Shown here: positions 1 through 8,382 of the stretch, piece after piece
Layout of the letters: every line of letters starts with the position of its first letter
Position numbering within the stretch: position 1 is the first letter of the stretch
Assembly (NCBI GenBank): GCA_964510345.1
Contig: CAZEBB010000034.1
Span: 1 to 21,462, forward strand
Length of the DNA: 21,462 nucleotides
Source of the DNA: JAAYQA01 sp964510345
GTDB lineage: Bacteria > Bacillota > Clostridia > Tissierellales > Peptoniphilaceae
Reading direction: 5' to 3'
Position numbers and translations under genes: made by a program
Notes under the pieces: model-generated
Told to the model about the DNA's origin: nothing
What the model saw: the letters and a program-made list of their open reading frames with translations, nothing else
Database searches by the model: none

Positions 1-910
1 GGATATAGTTCTTTCTCACTTCGATAAACGGGCCGCCGACGGTCTTGATGCCCTCGTTGCGAAAGTACTCGCTGTCTTCTTCCGTCATGCAGACCGGAAC
101 GGTTTTATCGATCGCGTAGTAGTGCTCGGCAACTTCCGGCGGCACTTCTTCATCGTTATAATAGATTTCGTCGATAAACCGTCGGTTGCTATGCAGCATA
201 ATAGCCCGATAGTGATCTGCCAACGAATACCCGACCGTCTCTCCGGATTGTGTCATCACATTGGCGATATAAATCACCGGCGCTCTGGCCATTTGTAATG
301 CATCGACAATCCCCTCTACGAGTAGGTTCGGCATCACACTGGTATATAAGCTGCCCGGCCCCAACAGGATCAGATCCGCTTCTTCAATCGCCTGCAGCGT
401 TTGTTCCAAGGGTTTTGCATTGTCTTTGGTCATATAGACACGGCGTATCTTCGCATTTTTTGCGCGCACAAAATTGGGGATCTCCGACTCTCCTTGGATC
501 GTCGTCCCGTCGTCTAATTCTGCGATGAGTGCGACATCTTCGAGCGTCATCGGGAGTACTTTCCCCGTGATCGCTAGTATATCCGATGTCTTTTGGAGAG
601 CGGTATCAAAACTCCCGTACAATTCATTCATCGCGGCGAGGAATAGATTTCCGAAGCTCTGCCCATCTAATTCTCCTTCGCTGAACCGATACTGAAACAA
701 GCGCTGGAGTTCAGATTCCTGGGTTGCCAATGCGACCAGACACGCCCGGATATCTCCCGGAGGAAGCATCCCTAAGTCTTCTCTCAGTCTTCCTGAGCTA
801 CCGCCGTCGTCTACGACATTGACGACGGCCGTTATTTCTTTTGTTACGGTCTTCAGTCCCGATAGCAGTATGGATAAACCGGTACCACCACCAAGCGCTA
901 CGACTTTCAT
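1..910 (-). CDS. yvcK: YvcK/GlmR (CofD-like) family protein, 3' end cut by window edge
   Basis: Reading the minus strand from an ATG at 908-910 gives an open frame that continues off the left edge (about 303 codons visible; the family is usually a little longer, so only a short C-terminal tail is missing). The N-terminus starts MKVVALGGGTGLS, a glycine-rich nucleotide-sugar-binding loop. It is followed by VNVVDDGGSSGRLR and MLPPGDIRACL, which are family signatures, and by GPGSLYTSVMPNL further on. Known family members (GlmR in Bacillus subtilis, YvcK in other Firmicutes and CuvA in mycobacteria) bind UDP-sugars and are needed for wall synthesis during gluconeogenic growth; GlmR stimulates GlmS. 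It lies 10 nt behind rapZ with an AGGA ribosome site, as last visible gene of the mgtE-murB-PHP-rapZ operon. whiA commonly follows this gene but would lie outside the window. Confidence 0.93.
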   Translation of the reverse strand, partial: MKVVALGGGTGLSILLSGLKTVTKEITAVVNVVDDGGSSGRLREDLGMLPPGDIRACLVALATQESELQRLFQYRFSEGELDGQSFGNLFLAAMNELYGSFDTALQKTSDILAITGKVLPMTLEDVALIAELDDGTTIQGESEIPNFVRAKNAKIRRVYMTKDNAKPLEQTLQAIEEADLILLGPGSLYTSVMPNLLVEGIVDALQMARAPVIYIANVMTQSGETVGYSLADHYRAIMLHSNRRFIDEIYYNDEEVPPEVAEHYYAIDKTVPVCMTEEDSEYFRNEGIKTVGGPFIEVRKNYI

Positions 911-920
911 TTCACTTTTC

Positions 921-1784
921 CTATACATTCCAATGTTTTCCGTCTCTATGATATAAGACGACTTTTTCTCCTGCTTTCACTAAACGATCCATTAGCGCAT
1001 GGCCGATCGAAACGGAGCGGTGTCTTCCCCCCGTGCAGCCGATGCCGATCGTCAGGCCGGTTTTTCCTTCTCGCTGATACAAAGGGATCAGGTATTCACA
1101 TAAGTCCGTGATCTTATCTAGGACGATATTTGTCTCTTCAAATCCGTAGACATAGTCCTGCACGGCCGCATCCAGTCCGGTTTGCTCTCTGAGTCCTTCG
1201 ATATAAAACGGATTCGGCAAAAAACGAACGTCGAATACTAAATCGCCATCCAGCAGCATCCCGTACTTATATCCGAAGGAGATGATACTGATCGTGAAGG
1301 TGACGCCGTCCTCAGAACTGCTGAAGTGTGCCATAATTGATTCTTTAAGCGCCCCCAGATTCTTATGCGAGGTGTCGATAATCAGATTGGCCTGTTTTCT
1401 CACATCGCGCAACTTCGTTCGCTCGCTCTGGATGCCCGTTAGCAAATCGGCATTTTCTCCCAGCGGATGAGGGCGTCTCAACTCCTTAAAACGGCGCACG
1501 AGGATCTCGTCCGTGGAATCTAAAAAGAGGATATAGACAGAAAGCCCGGCTTTTCGAAGTGCCGTGACCGCTTCATCTAAGGCGTCAAAGAAGATTCCCC
1601 CGCGGATATCGACACCGACCGCCAGCTTGTCAAATGACCGTCGTGATTGCTCCGTCAGGTCGACAAAGTTAGAGATCAACTGCGGCGGCAAATTATCCAT
1701 GCAGTAATATCCCATGTCCTCAAAAATATTCAGTGCGGACGACTTCCCCGCGCCTGACATGCCGGTGATAATGACGATTTGCAT
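921..1784 (-). CDS. rapZ: RapZ/YvcJ family nucleotide-binding protein
   Basis: 287 aa, the normal family length. A P-loop GMSGAGKSS sits at residues 8-16, followed by the family DNLPP motif at 30-34. The C-terminal domain has DVRFLPNPFY (185-194) and GCTGGRHRSVSI (249-260), the conserved block that in E. coli RapZ contributes to RNA and ligand binding. In E. coli, RapZ senses glucosamine-6-phosphate and directs RNase E to the sRNA GlmZ, which controls glmS. In Firmicutes the homologue YvcJ hydrolyses GTP and its regulatory target is less clear. The ATG start has AGGAG six bases upstream. The stop of the PHP gene is only 8 nt upstream and yvcK begins 10 nt downstream, so the three are co-transcribed. 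Because glmS here carries a ribozyme, an E. coli-style sRNA role should not be assumed. Confidence 0.95.
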   Translation of the reverse strand: MQIVIITGMSGAGKSSALNIFEDMGYYCMDNLPPQLISNFVDLTEQSRRSFDKLAVGVDIRGGIFFDALDEAVTALRKAGLSVYILFLDSTDEILVRRFKELRRPHPLGENADLLTGIQSERTKLRDVRKQANLIIDTSHKNLGALKESIMAHFSSSEDGVTFTISIISFGYKYGMLLDGDLVFDVRFLPNPFYIEGLREQTGLDAAVQDYVYGFEETNIVLDKITDLCEYLIPLYQREGKTGLTIGIGCTGGRHRSVSIGHALMDRLVKAGEKVVLYHRDGKHWNV

Positions 1785-1792
1785 ATGAACTC

Positions 1793-2539
1793 CTATTCTG
1801 TGGCGTTACGGATCCGCGCCAGCGGTACTCCCGCATCCTGCGCGCGTTTGAGCCCTTCACTTACGTGCCCGATATGGTCGGGATGGTGAGCGTCTGAATT
1901 GATAATAAACTGTACGTCTGTTCTCATCGCCATGCGTACATCTTCCGTAGAGAGCTTCGCATGATGCGAGTTGATTTCCATAAAAACACCGTGTTTGGCG
2001 CACGCTTTTGCCAACCGTTCTACGTCAACCGCCGCTTTGTCACCGGGATGTGATAAAAAGGTTACCGGGTGCTTCTCGATGATGCGAATGAGTGCGTCCG
2101 TATTCTTCTTGGCCATCCGACGGCGTAAGGGTGGGATGATTTTCGACAACGGGTTGAGGATAAAAAATGTCCAGGCGCTCTTGATGTCTTTCATTTTTAC
2201 CCCATAATGAAACCCGACCGCACAAATATCCAATTGAGCTCGCATGTCCTGCGTTAGATCCCAGTCGCCGTCAAAGCTCGTGACATTCGCTTCACACCCC
2301 ATTAATACGCGAAAGTCCTCCCCTTCATAGAGACGGTTCACGCGGTCGATCTCTTCGCGAATTTCGGAAAACTTTTCCGGTAAAACGCCAAAGAATAAGT
2401 GACCCGGTCCGTGGTCGCAGATGGCGATTTCTTTGAGCCCTCGTTCGTAGGCCGACCTCGCATTCTCCTCGATCGTACCTTTTCCGTGACCGTTTCGACT
2501 ATAAATCGTATGGGTATGATAGTCGCCTTTTACTCGCAC
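1793..2539 (-). CDS. PHP-domain phosphoesterase
   Basis: 248 aa. PHP (polymerase and histidinol phosphatase) metal-ligand motifs are all visible: H8 and H10 (DYHTHT), D42-H43 (CDHGPGH), E83 (GCEAN), H111, H164 (LSHPGD) and D216/H218 (NSDAHHPDHIG). The fold binds two or three divalent metals and hydrolyses phosphoesters; the substrate cannot be read from sequence. The gene sits between murB and rapZ, the usual position of this PHP family in Firmicutes, and it is often annotated as histidinol-phosphatase-like, but no histidine-biosynthesis genes are nearby. The start codon overlaps the end of murB by 10 nt, which implies translational coupling. I assign no gene symbol. Confidence 0.9.
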   Translation of the reverse strand: MRVKGDYHTHTIYSRNGHGKGTIEENARSAYERGLKEIAICDHGPGHLFFGVLPEKFSEIREEIDRVNRLYEGEDFRVLMGCEANVTSFDGDWDLTQDMRAQLDICAVGFHYGVKMKDIKSAWTFFILNPLSKIIPPLRRRMAKKNTDALIRIIEKHPVTFLSHPGDKAAVDVERLAKACAKHGVFMEINSHHAKLSTEDVRMAMRTDVQFIINSDAHHPDHIGHVSEGLKRAQDAGVPLARIRNATE

Positions 2540-3444
2540 AAATCTTCTCCAATGATCTTAATTTCCGTCTCCAGATCAATCCCCTGCTGCTCACGAACGA
2601 TCTTTTTCACCGAATCGATCAGCGTTAACACATCTTGGCAGCTGGCGTCACCGCGATTGATGACAAAACCGCAGTGTTTCTGCGATACTTGCGCATCTTT
2701 GTATCGAAACCCGCGCAAACCGCTGTCATCGATCAATTTTCCGGCAAAATAGCCTTCCGGTCGCTTAAATGTAGATCCCGCACTTGCGTATTCTAGAGGC
2801 TGCTTGGTTTCCCTCTGTAGTGTCAGATCGTCAATCTTTTCCTTGATGGCGATCGGATCCCCGGAACGCAATAAAAAAGTCGCTCCCAATACCGTCCAAC
2901 CTTGGGGCAATACGTGGCTCTTTCGGTATCCGAAGCCCATTTCGTCACAGCGTTTGATCATCAAATTTCCATCGGCGTCCAATAGGCGTACCGTCTCGAC
3001 GATATCGATCATTTCGCCGCCGTAGGCACCGGCATTCATGACCATAGCTCCGCCGACGGTTCCGGGAATGCCCCCGGCAAATTCGAAACCGGTGAGCGCA
3101 TGACCGAGTGCCACTTTGGATATATCCGAAAGAAGCGCTCCGGCTTGCGCGTAGATCCGCTCCCCTTCCACTTGTATCTCAGAAAAGTTATCGGAAATCT
3201 TCATCACAATCCCTCGGATCCCGCCATCTCTCACCAATAGATTGCTTCCGTTCCCCAGTACCATAAACGGCACCGGATCGTTTTTCACGCGAGCGACGAT
3301 CTCTGCAATCTGACTTTCCGTCTCGGGGATCAGCATCAGATCGATGGGCCCGCCGATTCGAAACGTCGTATGATCCGCCATTTTTTCGCCGTCATGAGCG
3401 ATTTTTTCGAAGTATTTTTGATACTCTCGTATTTTTGCGTCCAT
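2530..3444 (-). CDS. murB: UDP-N-acetylenolpyruvoylglucosamine reductase (MurB)
   Basis: 304 aa, the usual length for the short (type II) MurB. It reduces UDP-GlcNAc-enolpyruvate to UDP-MurNAc with NADPH and FAD in the cytoplasm, the second committed step of peptidoglycan synthesis. FAD-binding motifs are TTFRIGGP (26-33), GNGSNLLVRDGG (64-75) and GGIPGTVGGAMVMNAGAYGGEM (124-145). Catalytic residues by family comparison are R173 in YRKS, S224 in SAGSTFKRP and E294 in TEIKIIG. The C-terminal GKLIDDSGLRGF and QVSQKHCGFVIN motifs are intact. The ATG is preceded by AAGGA six bases away, and the mgtE stop is only 13 nt upstream. Both neighbours fit one operon. Confidence 0.97.
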   Translation of the reverse strand: MDAKIREYQKYFEKIAHDGEKMADHTTFRIGGPIDLMLIPETESQIAEIVARVKNDPVPFMVLGNGSNLLVRDGGIRGIVMKISDNFSEIQVEGERIYAQAGALLSDISKVALGHALTGFEFAGGIPGTVGGAMVMNAGAYGGEMIDIVETVRLLDADGNLMIKRCDEMGFGYRKSHVLPQGWTVLGATFLLRSGDPIAIKEKIDDLTLQRETKQPLEYASAGSTFKRPEGYFAGKLIDDSGLRGFRYKDAQVSQKHCGFVINRGDASCQDVLTLIDSVKKIVREQQGIDLETEIKIIGEDLCE

Positions 3445-3457
3445 AAAATGTCCTTAT

Positions 3458-4801
3458 CTATAAATTGATTAAGTGCGGCATATATCGTGTAGCGAGTCCT
3501 AACAACAAAAAGAAGCCGATGATATCCGTTGTCGTCGTGACAAACATGGCAGACGACATGGCCGGGTCCAAATGAAGTTTCGTTAAGACCACCGGCACGA
3601 CAAAGCCGACGATATTTGCTACCAGTTGATTCCCCACCATCGCGGCAAAGACGATCAATGCCAGCACGAGATTGTTCAGCATCACATAGATAATAAACCC
3701 GCCGATCGATCCGATAATCACTCCGTTGATAAGACCGACGCCCAACTGTTTTCTAAGGATCGACATACTTTCTTTTAGGTCGATCTCCTCCATCGCAAGT
3801 GCACGTATGGTAACCGAGAGCGTCTGCGAACCTGCCGATCCTCCGAGTCCCGCAATCACCGGCATCGCCGCCGCCAATATGGCGACCTGTGCGATCGTAT
3901 TGTCAAACTGGGCGACGAGAAACGCGGAGATCAACGCGGTGAACAGATTGACGATCAACCAAGGCACACGCATCTTCACAGAGCTCAAAACATCGGACTC
4001 CAGTCGCTCGTCCTTGTCAACCCCGGACATCATCAACATGTCTTCGGTATGCTCTTCGATCAAGACGTCGATGATATCGTCGATCGTGACGATCCCCAAT
4101 AATGCGCCCCTACGATTGGTAACCGGCATAACCTGCAAGTCATACTTGGATACTAAGAGCGATACTTCTTCCTGGTCGGTGTCGGTATAGACACTGATTG
4201 GATTGGCCTCCATGATCTCAGACAGGCGTTCTTCGTCCGGCGCCGATAAAAGCAAACGCAAGTCGACCGTGCCCAACAGACGATGAGTATAGTCGGTCAC
4301 AAACAGCGTGTCGATGACTTCCGTCGAGGGAGCGATCTCCTTGAGCTTCTTAAGCGCCTGCATCGCCGTCAGAGAGCCGCGCAATGCGATATACTCGGTG
4401 GTCATAATCCCGCCGGCAGACTCCGGGTCGTAACGGAGCAACATCGAGATCTCTTCCGAGTCGCTCTTTTTCATGAGATTGAGGATGTCTTTGCGTTTTC
4501 TCACGGACAGGGCACCGACGATATCCGTAATATCGTCCGTGGACATATGATGAAAGATTCCCAGAATTTCTTCGATACTCAATAGATTGATAATGCGAAT
4601 CTGTTCTTCTTCCTCTTCCTCTTCAAGAAGCAATGCCTTCTTCTCATCGTCGAGAAGGGCAAACACGTTCAAAATCTCTTCGTCTTCCAACTCTGAAAGC
4701 GCGATCGCGATGTCGATGTCCTGCCATTCTTCGAACAGGTTCTCCAGCGCCTGCACATCGTCGGAAGCGATAATTTCCAGTAGAATATCCCGTAATTCCA
4801 A
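3458..4801 (-). CDS. mgtE: MgtE-type magnesium transporter
   Basis: 447 aa. Domain order is typical: an acidic MgtE_N superhelical domain (about 5-130), two CBS domains (about 135-255) and a five-helix membrane domain (about 278-445). The pore signature MPVIAGLGGSAGSQTLS is at 313-329, with DIIGFF (426-431) in the last helix. Known members are dimeric, Mg2+-gated channels for uptake at the cytoplasmic membrane; the acidic N-domain and CBS pair are the Mg2+ sensor. A run of seven glutamates (60-66) lies in the N-domain. The start is TTG at 4799-4801; it is supported by the strong AAAGGTGGTG site about 6 nt upstream and by the MELRDILL N-terminus. The gene heads the murB-PHP-rapZ-yvcK operon. 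Its 62-nt leader is too short for an M-box riboswitch. Confidence 0.95.
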   Translation of the reverse strand: MELRDILLEIIASDDVQALENLFEEWQDIDIAIALSELEDEEILNVFALLDDEKKALLLEEEEEEEQIRIINLLSIEEILGIFHHMSTDDITDIVGALSVRKRKDILNLMKKSDSEEISMLLRYDPESAGGIMTTEYIALRGSLTAMQALKKLKEIAPSTEVIDTLFVTDYTHRLLGTVDLRLLLSAPDEERLSEIMEANPISVYTDTDQEEVSLLVSKYDLQVMPVTNRRGALLGIVTIDDIIDVLIEEHTEDMLMMSGVDKDERLESDVLSSVKMRVPWLIVNLFTALISAFLVAQFDNTIAQVAILAAAMPVIAGLGGSAGSQTLSVTIRALAMEEIDLKESMSILRKQLGVGLINGVIIGSIGGFIIYVMLNNLVLALIVFAAMVGNQLVANIVGFVVPVVLTKLHLDPAMSSAMFVTTTTDIIGFFLLLGLATRYMPHLINL

Positions 4802-4828
4802 TCTTTCACCACCTTTCTACTCCTTGTT

Positions 4829-4858
4829 ATTGTAACCCATAGCGACAAGGCCGCGCAA
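4829..4858 (-). promoter_or_regulatory. Candidate promoter of the mgtE-murB-PHP-rapZ-yvcK operon
   Basis: On the minus strand TTGCGC (4853-4858), an 18-nt spacer and TACAAT (4829-4834) lie between the glyA-like terminator and the mgtE ribosome site. The -10 element is good and the -35 is weak (TTG only). Position supports it, because the upstream transcript should end at 4864. Confidence 0.45.
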
Positions 4859-4863
4859 GGTCG

Positions 4864-4892
4864 AAAAAAGCCGCCGGGTTGCGTCCGGCGGC
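4864..4892 (-). terminator. Intrinsic terminator after the SHMT-like gene
   Basis: Minus strand: GCCGCCGG, a 7-nt loop, CCGGCGGC, then six T residues. The 8-bp stem is perfect and all G-C. It begins a few bases after the stop codon at 4901 and closes the symporter/SHMT-like transcript before mgtE. Confidence 0.93.
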
Positions 4893-4900
4893 AGTTTGGA

Positions 4901-6157
4901 TTAGTGAAAGAAGCTTTCGTCTGTGTACAGCGGATATTTTGCGATGAAGGCCTGAGCTTCTTCTCTAAGTTTCGCAAGCTCCTCCTCATTCTCAACATTC
5001 GCAGCAACTCGGTTCATAATGGAGGCGATGGTTCGCACCTCCTCTTCTTTGAGTCCTCTCTGAGAAATGCTGGTGGTTCCGATCCGTACACCGCTGGTGA
5101 TGAAGGGGTTTTGCGGATCATTAGGAATTTGGTTCTTGTTGACGGTAATCCCGATCGAATCAAGCGCAATTTGGAACTGTTTGCCTGTAATTCCTTTGGG
5201 TGTGAGGTCGACCATAACAATATGATTGTCTGTTCCACCGCTTACGATGCGGAACCCGTGTTTCTCGAGCTCTTCTGCCAGCGTCTTCGCATTGGCGACG
5301 ACCTGCTTCATAATGTTGATGAATTCATTCGTTTGTGTATATTTCAATGACCACGCTTTGGCTGCCATCGTGGCGAGATGAATGGATCCTAAGGCCCCGG
5401 GGAAGGCGCCCTTGTCGATCATCTTCGCATGTTCCGCTTTACATAAGACCATACCGGAGCGAGGGCCGCAGAACGTCTTGGTTGTCGATGAGGTAACGAA
5501 ATCTGCGTGAGGGACCGGTGAGGGAAGAATTTTCGCTGCGACAAGTCCAGCGATATGCGCCATATCGACCATAAAATAGGCGCCGATTTCTTTGGCAACG
5601 GTTGCGATTCTCTCGTAATCAATCAGCCTCGGATAACTACTCCCTCCGGCGATGATCAGCTTGGGCTTAAACTCTCTGGCGATCTCTTCCAACTGTTCAT
5701 AATCGATCGTCTCCGTCTTCTCATTGACACCATAAAACCTGTATTCATAGTTCTTGGAAAGAAAGTTGGCCGGGCTTCCGTGCGTCAAATGGCCGCCTTG
5801 GTCAAGTCGCATACTCATGACGCGATCGCCGGGTTTGAGTACCGCAGCATATACCGCATAATTGGCGGTTGATCCCGAGTAGGGCTGCAAATTCGCATGT
5901 TCGCAGCCATAGACTTCCTTCGCCCTCTCGTTCAACAATATCTCCAGTTCATCGGCAACGCCCGATCCCGCCTGATAGCGATTCCCAGGGTACCCTTCCA
6001 GCGTTTTGTTCGTAAATACGGACCCGCTTAGTTCCATTACAGGCATCGGAACGGTAGATTCCGACGCGATCATTTCGATATTATGCTTTTGTCTTTCATA
6101 TTCCTTAACGGCGATTTCATATACTTCCGGGTCCGTCTGTTTCGTGTATTTTAGCAT
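4901..6157 (-). CDS. glyA: Serine hydroxymethyltransferase family protein, divergent active site
   Basis: 418 aa, fold-type I PLP enzyme of the SHMT family (normally serine + THF to glycine + methylene-THF). Retained family features: EGYPGNRY (54-61), GGHLTHGSP (121-129), DMAHIAGLVA (198-207), the Schiff-base lysine K227 in STTKTF, VNKNQIPND, and the carboxylate-binding arginine in TSGVRIGT. Unusual features: IASEN is ASEST; the Tyr before AEGYPG is Thr; RYYGG is RYQAG; QPHSG is QPYSG; the His before the PLP lysine (THK) is Thr; and the FPG-x-QGGP loop is FPGALGS. Several of these positions contact substrate or folate in characterised SHMTs. The ATG overlaps the symporter stop by one base (TAATG) and its GAGGGG site lies within the symporter gene. 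SHMT is the safest family name; an altered substrate, such as another beta-hydroxy amino acid, is possible. The symbol applies only if it is the housekeeping enzyme. Confidence 0.85.
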   Translation of the reverse strand: MLKYTKQTDPEVYEIAVKEYERQKHNIEMIASESTVPMPVMELSGSVFTNKTLEGYPGNRYQAGSGVADELEILLNERAKEVYGCEHANLQPYSGSTANYAVYAAVLKPGDRVMSMRLDQGGHLTHGSPANFLSKNYEYRFYGVNEKTETIDYEQLEEIAREFKPKLIIAGGSSYPRLIDYERIATVAKEIGAYFMVDMAHIAGLVAAKILPSPVPHADFVTSSTTKTFCGPRSGMVLCKAEHAKMIDKGAFPGALGSIHLATMAAKAWSLKYTQTNEFINIMKQVVANAKTLAEELEKHGFRIVSGGTDNHIVMVDLTPKGITGKQFQIALDSIGITVNKNQIPNDPQNPFITSGVRIGTTSISQRGLKEEEVRTIASIMNRVAANVENEEELAKLREEAQAFIAKYPLYTDESFFH

Positions 6158-7605
6158 TATGCACCCCTCTTTTCTTTATACTTTGCTTCCCAAATACTAT
6201 CCTTAATCCCCAATAGCGCCGGATTGAACACCGGGTCTAATCCCTGACGTTTCTGTTCCTCGTAATCCTTTAGAAGCATAATTCCCTTCCCGGAAAGCAA
6301 CAGAATCGCAATGATATTCAGCCACGCCATCATACCGACCCCTAAGTCTCCGAAGGTCCAAATTAACTGGCTGGAATTGATAATCCCGTAGAAGGTTGAA
6401 GCTAAAAACAAAATTCTCAAAAACAGTGTTGCATTTTTCTTTCCAGGGAATAAATAACTCATATTACTCTCAGCTTGATAGTAGTACGACATCAAGGAAG
6501 TAAAAGCAAACAAGAAGACCGCAATCGCGATAAATCTCGCTCCGAAGCCACTGAATAATGTATCAACGGCTGCTTGTGTATAGAGAACGCCATATTCGAC
6601 ACCCGGTAAATGCTCGACGATAGCCGCCCCGCCTGTCTCGCCAAGAACGTTATAGCTATCTGTTAAGAGAACCATTAAAGCTGTTGCCGTACATACGAGT
6701 AGAGTATCAATATAAACAGAAAATGCTTGGACTAATCCTTGTTTTGCCGGGTGCGAAGCTTCTGCCGCTGATGCAACAATTGCCCCGGAACCTTGTCCGG
6801 CTTCATTCGAGTAAACGCCACGTTTTACGCCCCATGCGATGGCACTTCCAATAATCCCGCCGAAAACAGCATTCATACCAAATGCAGAGCTAAAGATTAG
6901 ACCGAATATTTCAGGAACTCTCGTAACATTGGCACCGATAATGATGACTGCCATTATGACGTATCCGATCGCCATAAAAGGAGCGATGACCTCTGCGGTT
7001 TTACCAATTCGTTTAACGCCACCGAAAATAACCAAAGCCACGAGTATACACAGTACAACTCCTGTTGCTATCATCGGAACTCCGAATCCGGTTTCCACTG
7101 ATTTTGCGATTGAAAAAGACTGAGCACTGGGCATTAGTACTCCGGGTGCGAGAATCGTCGCAATCGCGAAGAGGACTCCGTACCAGCGCTGACCTAATCC
7201 TTTTTCAATAAAAAACGCTGGCCCACCAACATACTCATCGCCGATTTTTACCTTATAGGCTTGACCTAACGATGATTCAACGAATGCGGAGCCGGCTCCC
7301 AAGAAAGCGCTCGCCCACATCCAAAAGACAGCTCCTGGACCACCCATCGCGATCGCTGTCGCGACTCCGGCGATATTTCCAACGCCGACACGTCCACCAA
7401 CGCTAGTTGAGAACGCTTGGAATGGGGTAACGCCTGTTTCTGATTTGTCGCCTTTGAAAAGCAATGTAACCATGTCCTTAAACAATCGTATTTGCGGAAA
7501 CCCCATTCGTATTGAGAAGAATATACCTGCAAATAAGCACAATCCGACTAGCCAGTTGCTCCAAATAATAGATTCAAGTAGAGAAACAATTTCACCTAAT
7601 GACAT
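6157..7605 (-). CDS. AGCS family sodium:alanine/glycine-type symporter
   Basis: 482 aa hydrophobic protein with about ten or eleven membrane helices, at the cytoplasmic membrane. AGCS signatures are clear: VGVGNIAGVATAIAMGGPGA near residue 75, GGPAFFIEKGLG near 127, and GVKRGVYSNEAGQGSGAIVA followed by ASHPAKQGL at about 258-290. Family members take up alanine, glycine or related small amino acids with Na+. Substrate choice cannot be read reliably here. The start ATG has AGGAGG five bases upstream (AAAGGAGGGTCTTATG). It follows the response-regulator gene after 90 nt and is translationally coupled to the SHMT-like gene by a one-base overlap, which suggests that the imported amino acid is a substrate or product of that enzyme (inference). 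Confidence 0.93.
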   Translation of the reverse strand: MSLGEIVSLLESIIWSNWLVGLCLFAGIFFSIRMGFPQIRLFKDMVTLLFKGDKSETGVTPFQAFSTSVGGRVGVGNIAGVATAIAMGGPGAVFWMWASAFLGAGSAFVESSLGQAYKVKIGDEYVGGPAFFIEKGLGQRWYGVLFAIATILAPGVLMPSAQSFSIAKSVETGFGVPMIATGVVLCILVALVIFGGVKRIGKTAEVIAPFMAIGYVIMAVIIIGANVTRVPEIFGLIFSSAFGMNAVFGGIIGSAIAWGVKRGVYSNEAGQGSGAIVASAAEASHPAKQGLVQAFSVYIDTLLVCTATALMVLLTDSYNVLGETGGAAIVEHLPGVEYGVLYTQAAVDTLFSGFGARFIAIAVFLFAFTSLMSYYYQAESNMSYLFPGKKNATLFLRILFLASTFYGIINSSQLIWTFGDLGVGMMAWLNIIAILLLSGKGIMLLKDYEEQKRQGLDPVFNPALLGIKDSIWEAKYKEKRGA

Positions 7606-7635
7606 AAGACCCTCCTTTTTTTATTAATGTCATTA

Positions 7636-7658
7636 TTTCATATCGAATCATTTTCATA
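7636..7658 (-). promoter_or_regulatory. Direct repeat upstream of the symporter, possible regulator site
   Basis: In the 90-nt gap between the response-regulator stop and the symporter start, TATGAAA occurs twice on the minus strand (7636-7642 and 7652-7658, start to start 16 nt) in an A+T-rich stretch. AraC-output regulators commonly bind direct repeats near target promoters. I see no convincing -35/-10 pair in this gap, so the symporter pair may be read through from the kinase gene or use an activator-dependent promoter. Confidence 0.3.
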
Positions 7659-7695
7659 CATTACGGGTCTTGTTCAAAAGCTTCCAAATCTTGAC

Positions 7696-8382
7696 TTATA
7701 TTTGATATTTTTCTCTCACTTTGCTGGGTGACATATCATATTTTCTCTTAAAATGCCGATAGAATGTATTAAAGTTCTGATATCCAATTTCATACGCTAT
7801 CTCCTGAATATCTTTTTGGCTATTCTTCAACAAATCCATTGCCTTTGTTAACCGAATTTCGTGGAGCTCCGCAATGATTGTCGTCCCTGTTTCTCGCTTG
7901 TAAAGACGAGCAAGATAAGAAGCATCCAAGTTCACTTTCGATGCGATATCAGTCAGAGATATCTGATACATGAAATCTGAATTCAATAAACTCATCACTT
8001 CGTTTACGACCGGGTGACTGTGGAATGAGAAACCCAAAGCACGCGAAAGTGAAGTTCGCAATGCTGAATTGTCAATCGGCTTCAATAAATAGTCGATGGC
8101 TCCCTGCTGAATCGATGCTTGTGCGTATTCAAAAAGGGAAAATGCAGAAACGACGATATACTTGTGTTGCGGAAATTTCTCCATAAGCTCTATTCCAGAA
8201 AGAAAAGGCATTTGGATATCAATAAACACAATGTGCTCGGTTGTCTCGTCGAGAAGATGTAAAGCTTCTTTACCATTCCGGGCGGTCCCGACAACGGTGA
8301 TCGGTAGATCCTGATGTTTGAGTAAATGTTGTAATATTTGGATTGCTGATTCCTCATCGTCGATAATAAACACCGGGATCAT
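7696..8382 (-). CDS. Two-component response regulator, REC + AraC-type HTH (YesN-like)
   Basis: 228 aa. The receiver domain (about 1-120) has the acidic pair D8-D9, phospho-acceptor D55 in FIDIQMP, S79 and K101 in LLKP. An AraC/XylS double helix-turn-helix occupies about 131-226, ending in the typical IAYEIGYQNFNTFYRHFKRK signature (196-215) and SPSKVRE. It is much shorter than classic YesN proteins (about 360 aa or more) because the long linker is missing. It is a cytoplasmic, DNA-binding transcription regulator. It overlaps the kinase gene by 4 nt (ATGA), so the two form a cognate pair. The symporter and SHMT-like genes downstream on the same strand are the natural target candidates. Confidence 0.93.
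   Translation of the reverse strand: MIPVFIIDDEESAIQILQHLLKHQDLPITVVGTARNGKEALHLLDETTEHIVFIDIQMPFLSGIELMEKFPQHKYIVVSAFSLFEYAQASIQQGAIDYLLKPIDNSALRTSLSRALGFSFHSHPVVNEVMSLLNSDFMYQISLTDIASKVNLDASYLARLYKRETGTTIIAELHEIRLTKAMDLLKNSQKDIQEIAYEIGYQNFNTFYRHFKRKYDMSPSKVREKYQI

Noticed and set aside
4587..4835. Serine-rich plus-strand frame near the start of mgtE
   Set aside because: The serine run is the reverse complement of the glutamate run in MgtE; not a real low-complexity protein.
4802..4863. Possible Mg2+ riboswitch (M-box) before mgtE
   Set aside because: Only about 60 nt separate the upstream terminator from the start codon and no M-box motif is visible.
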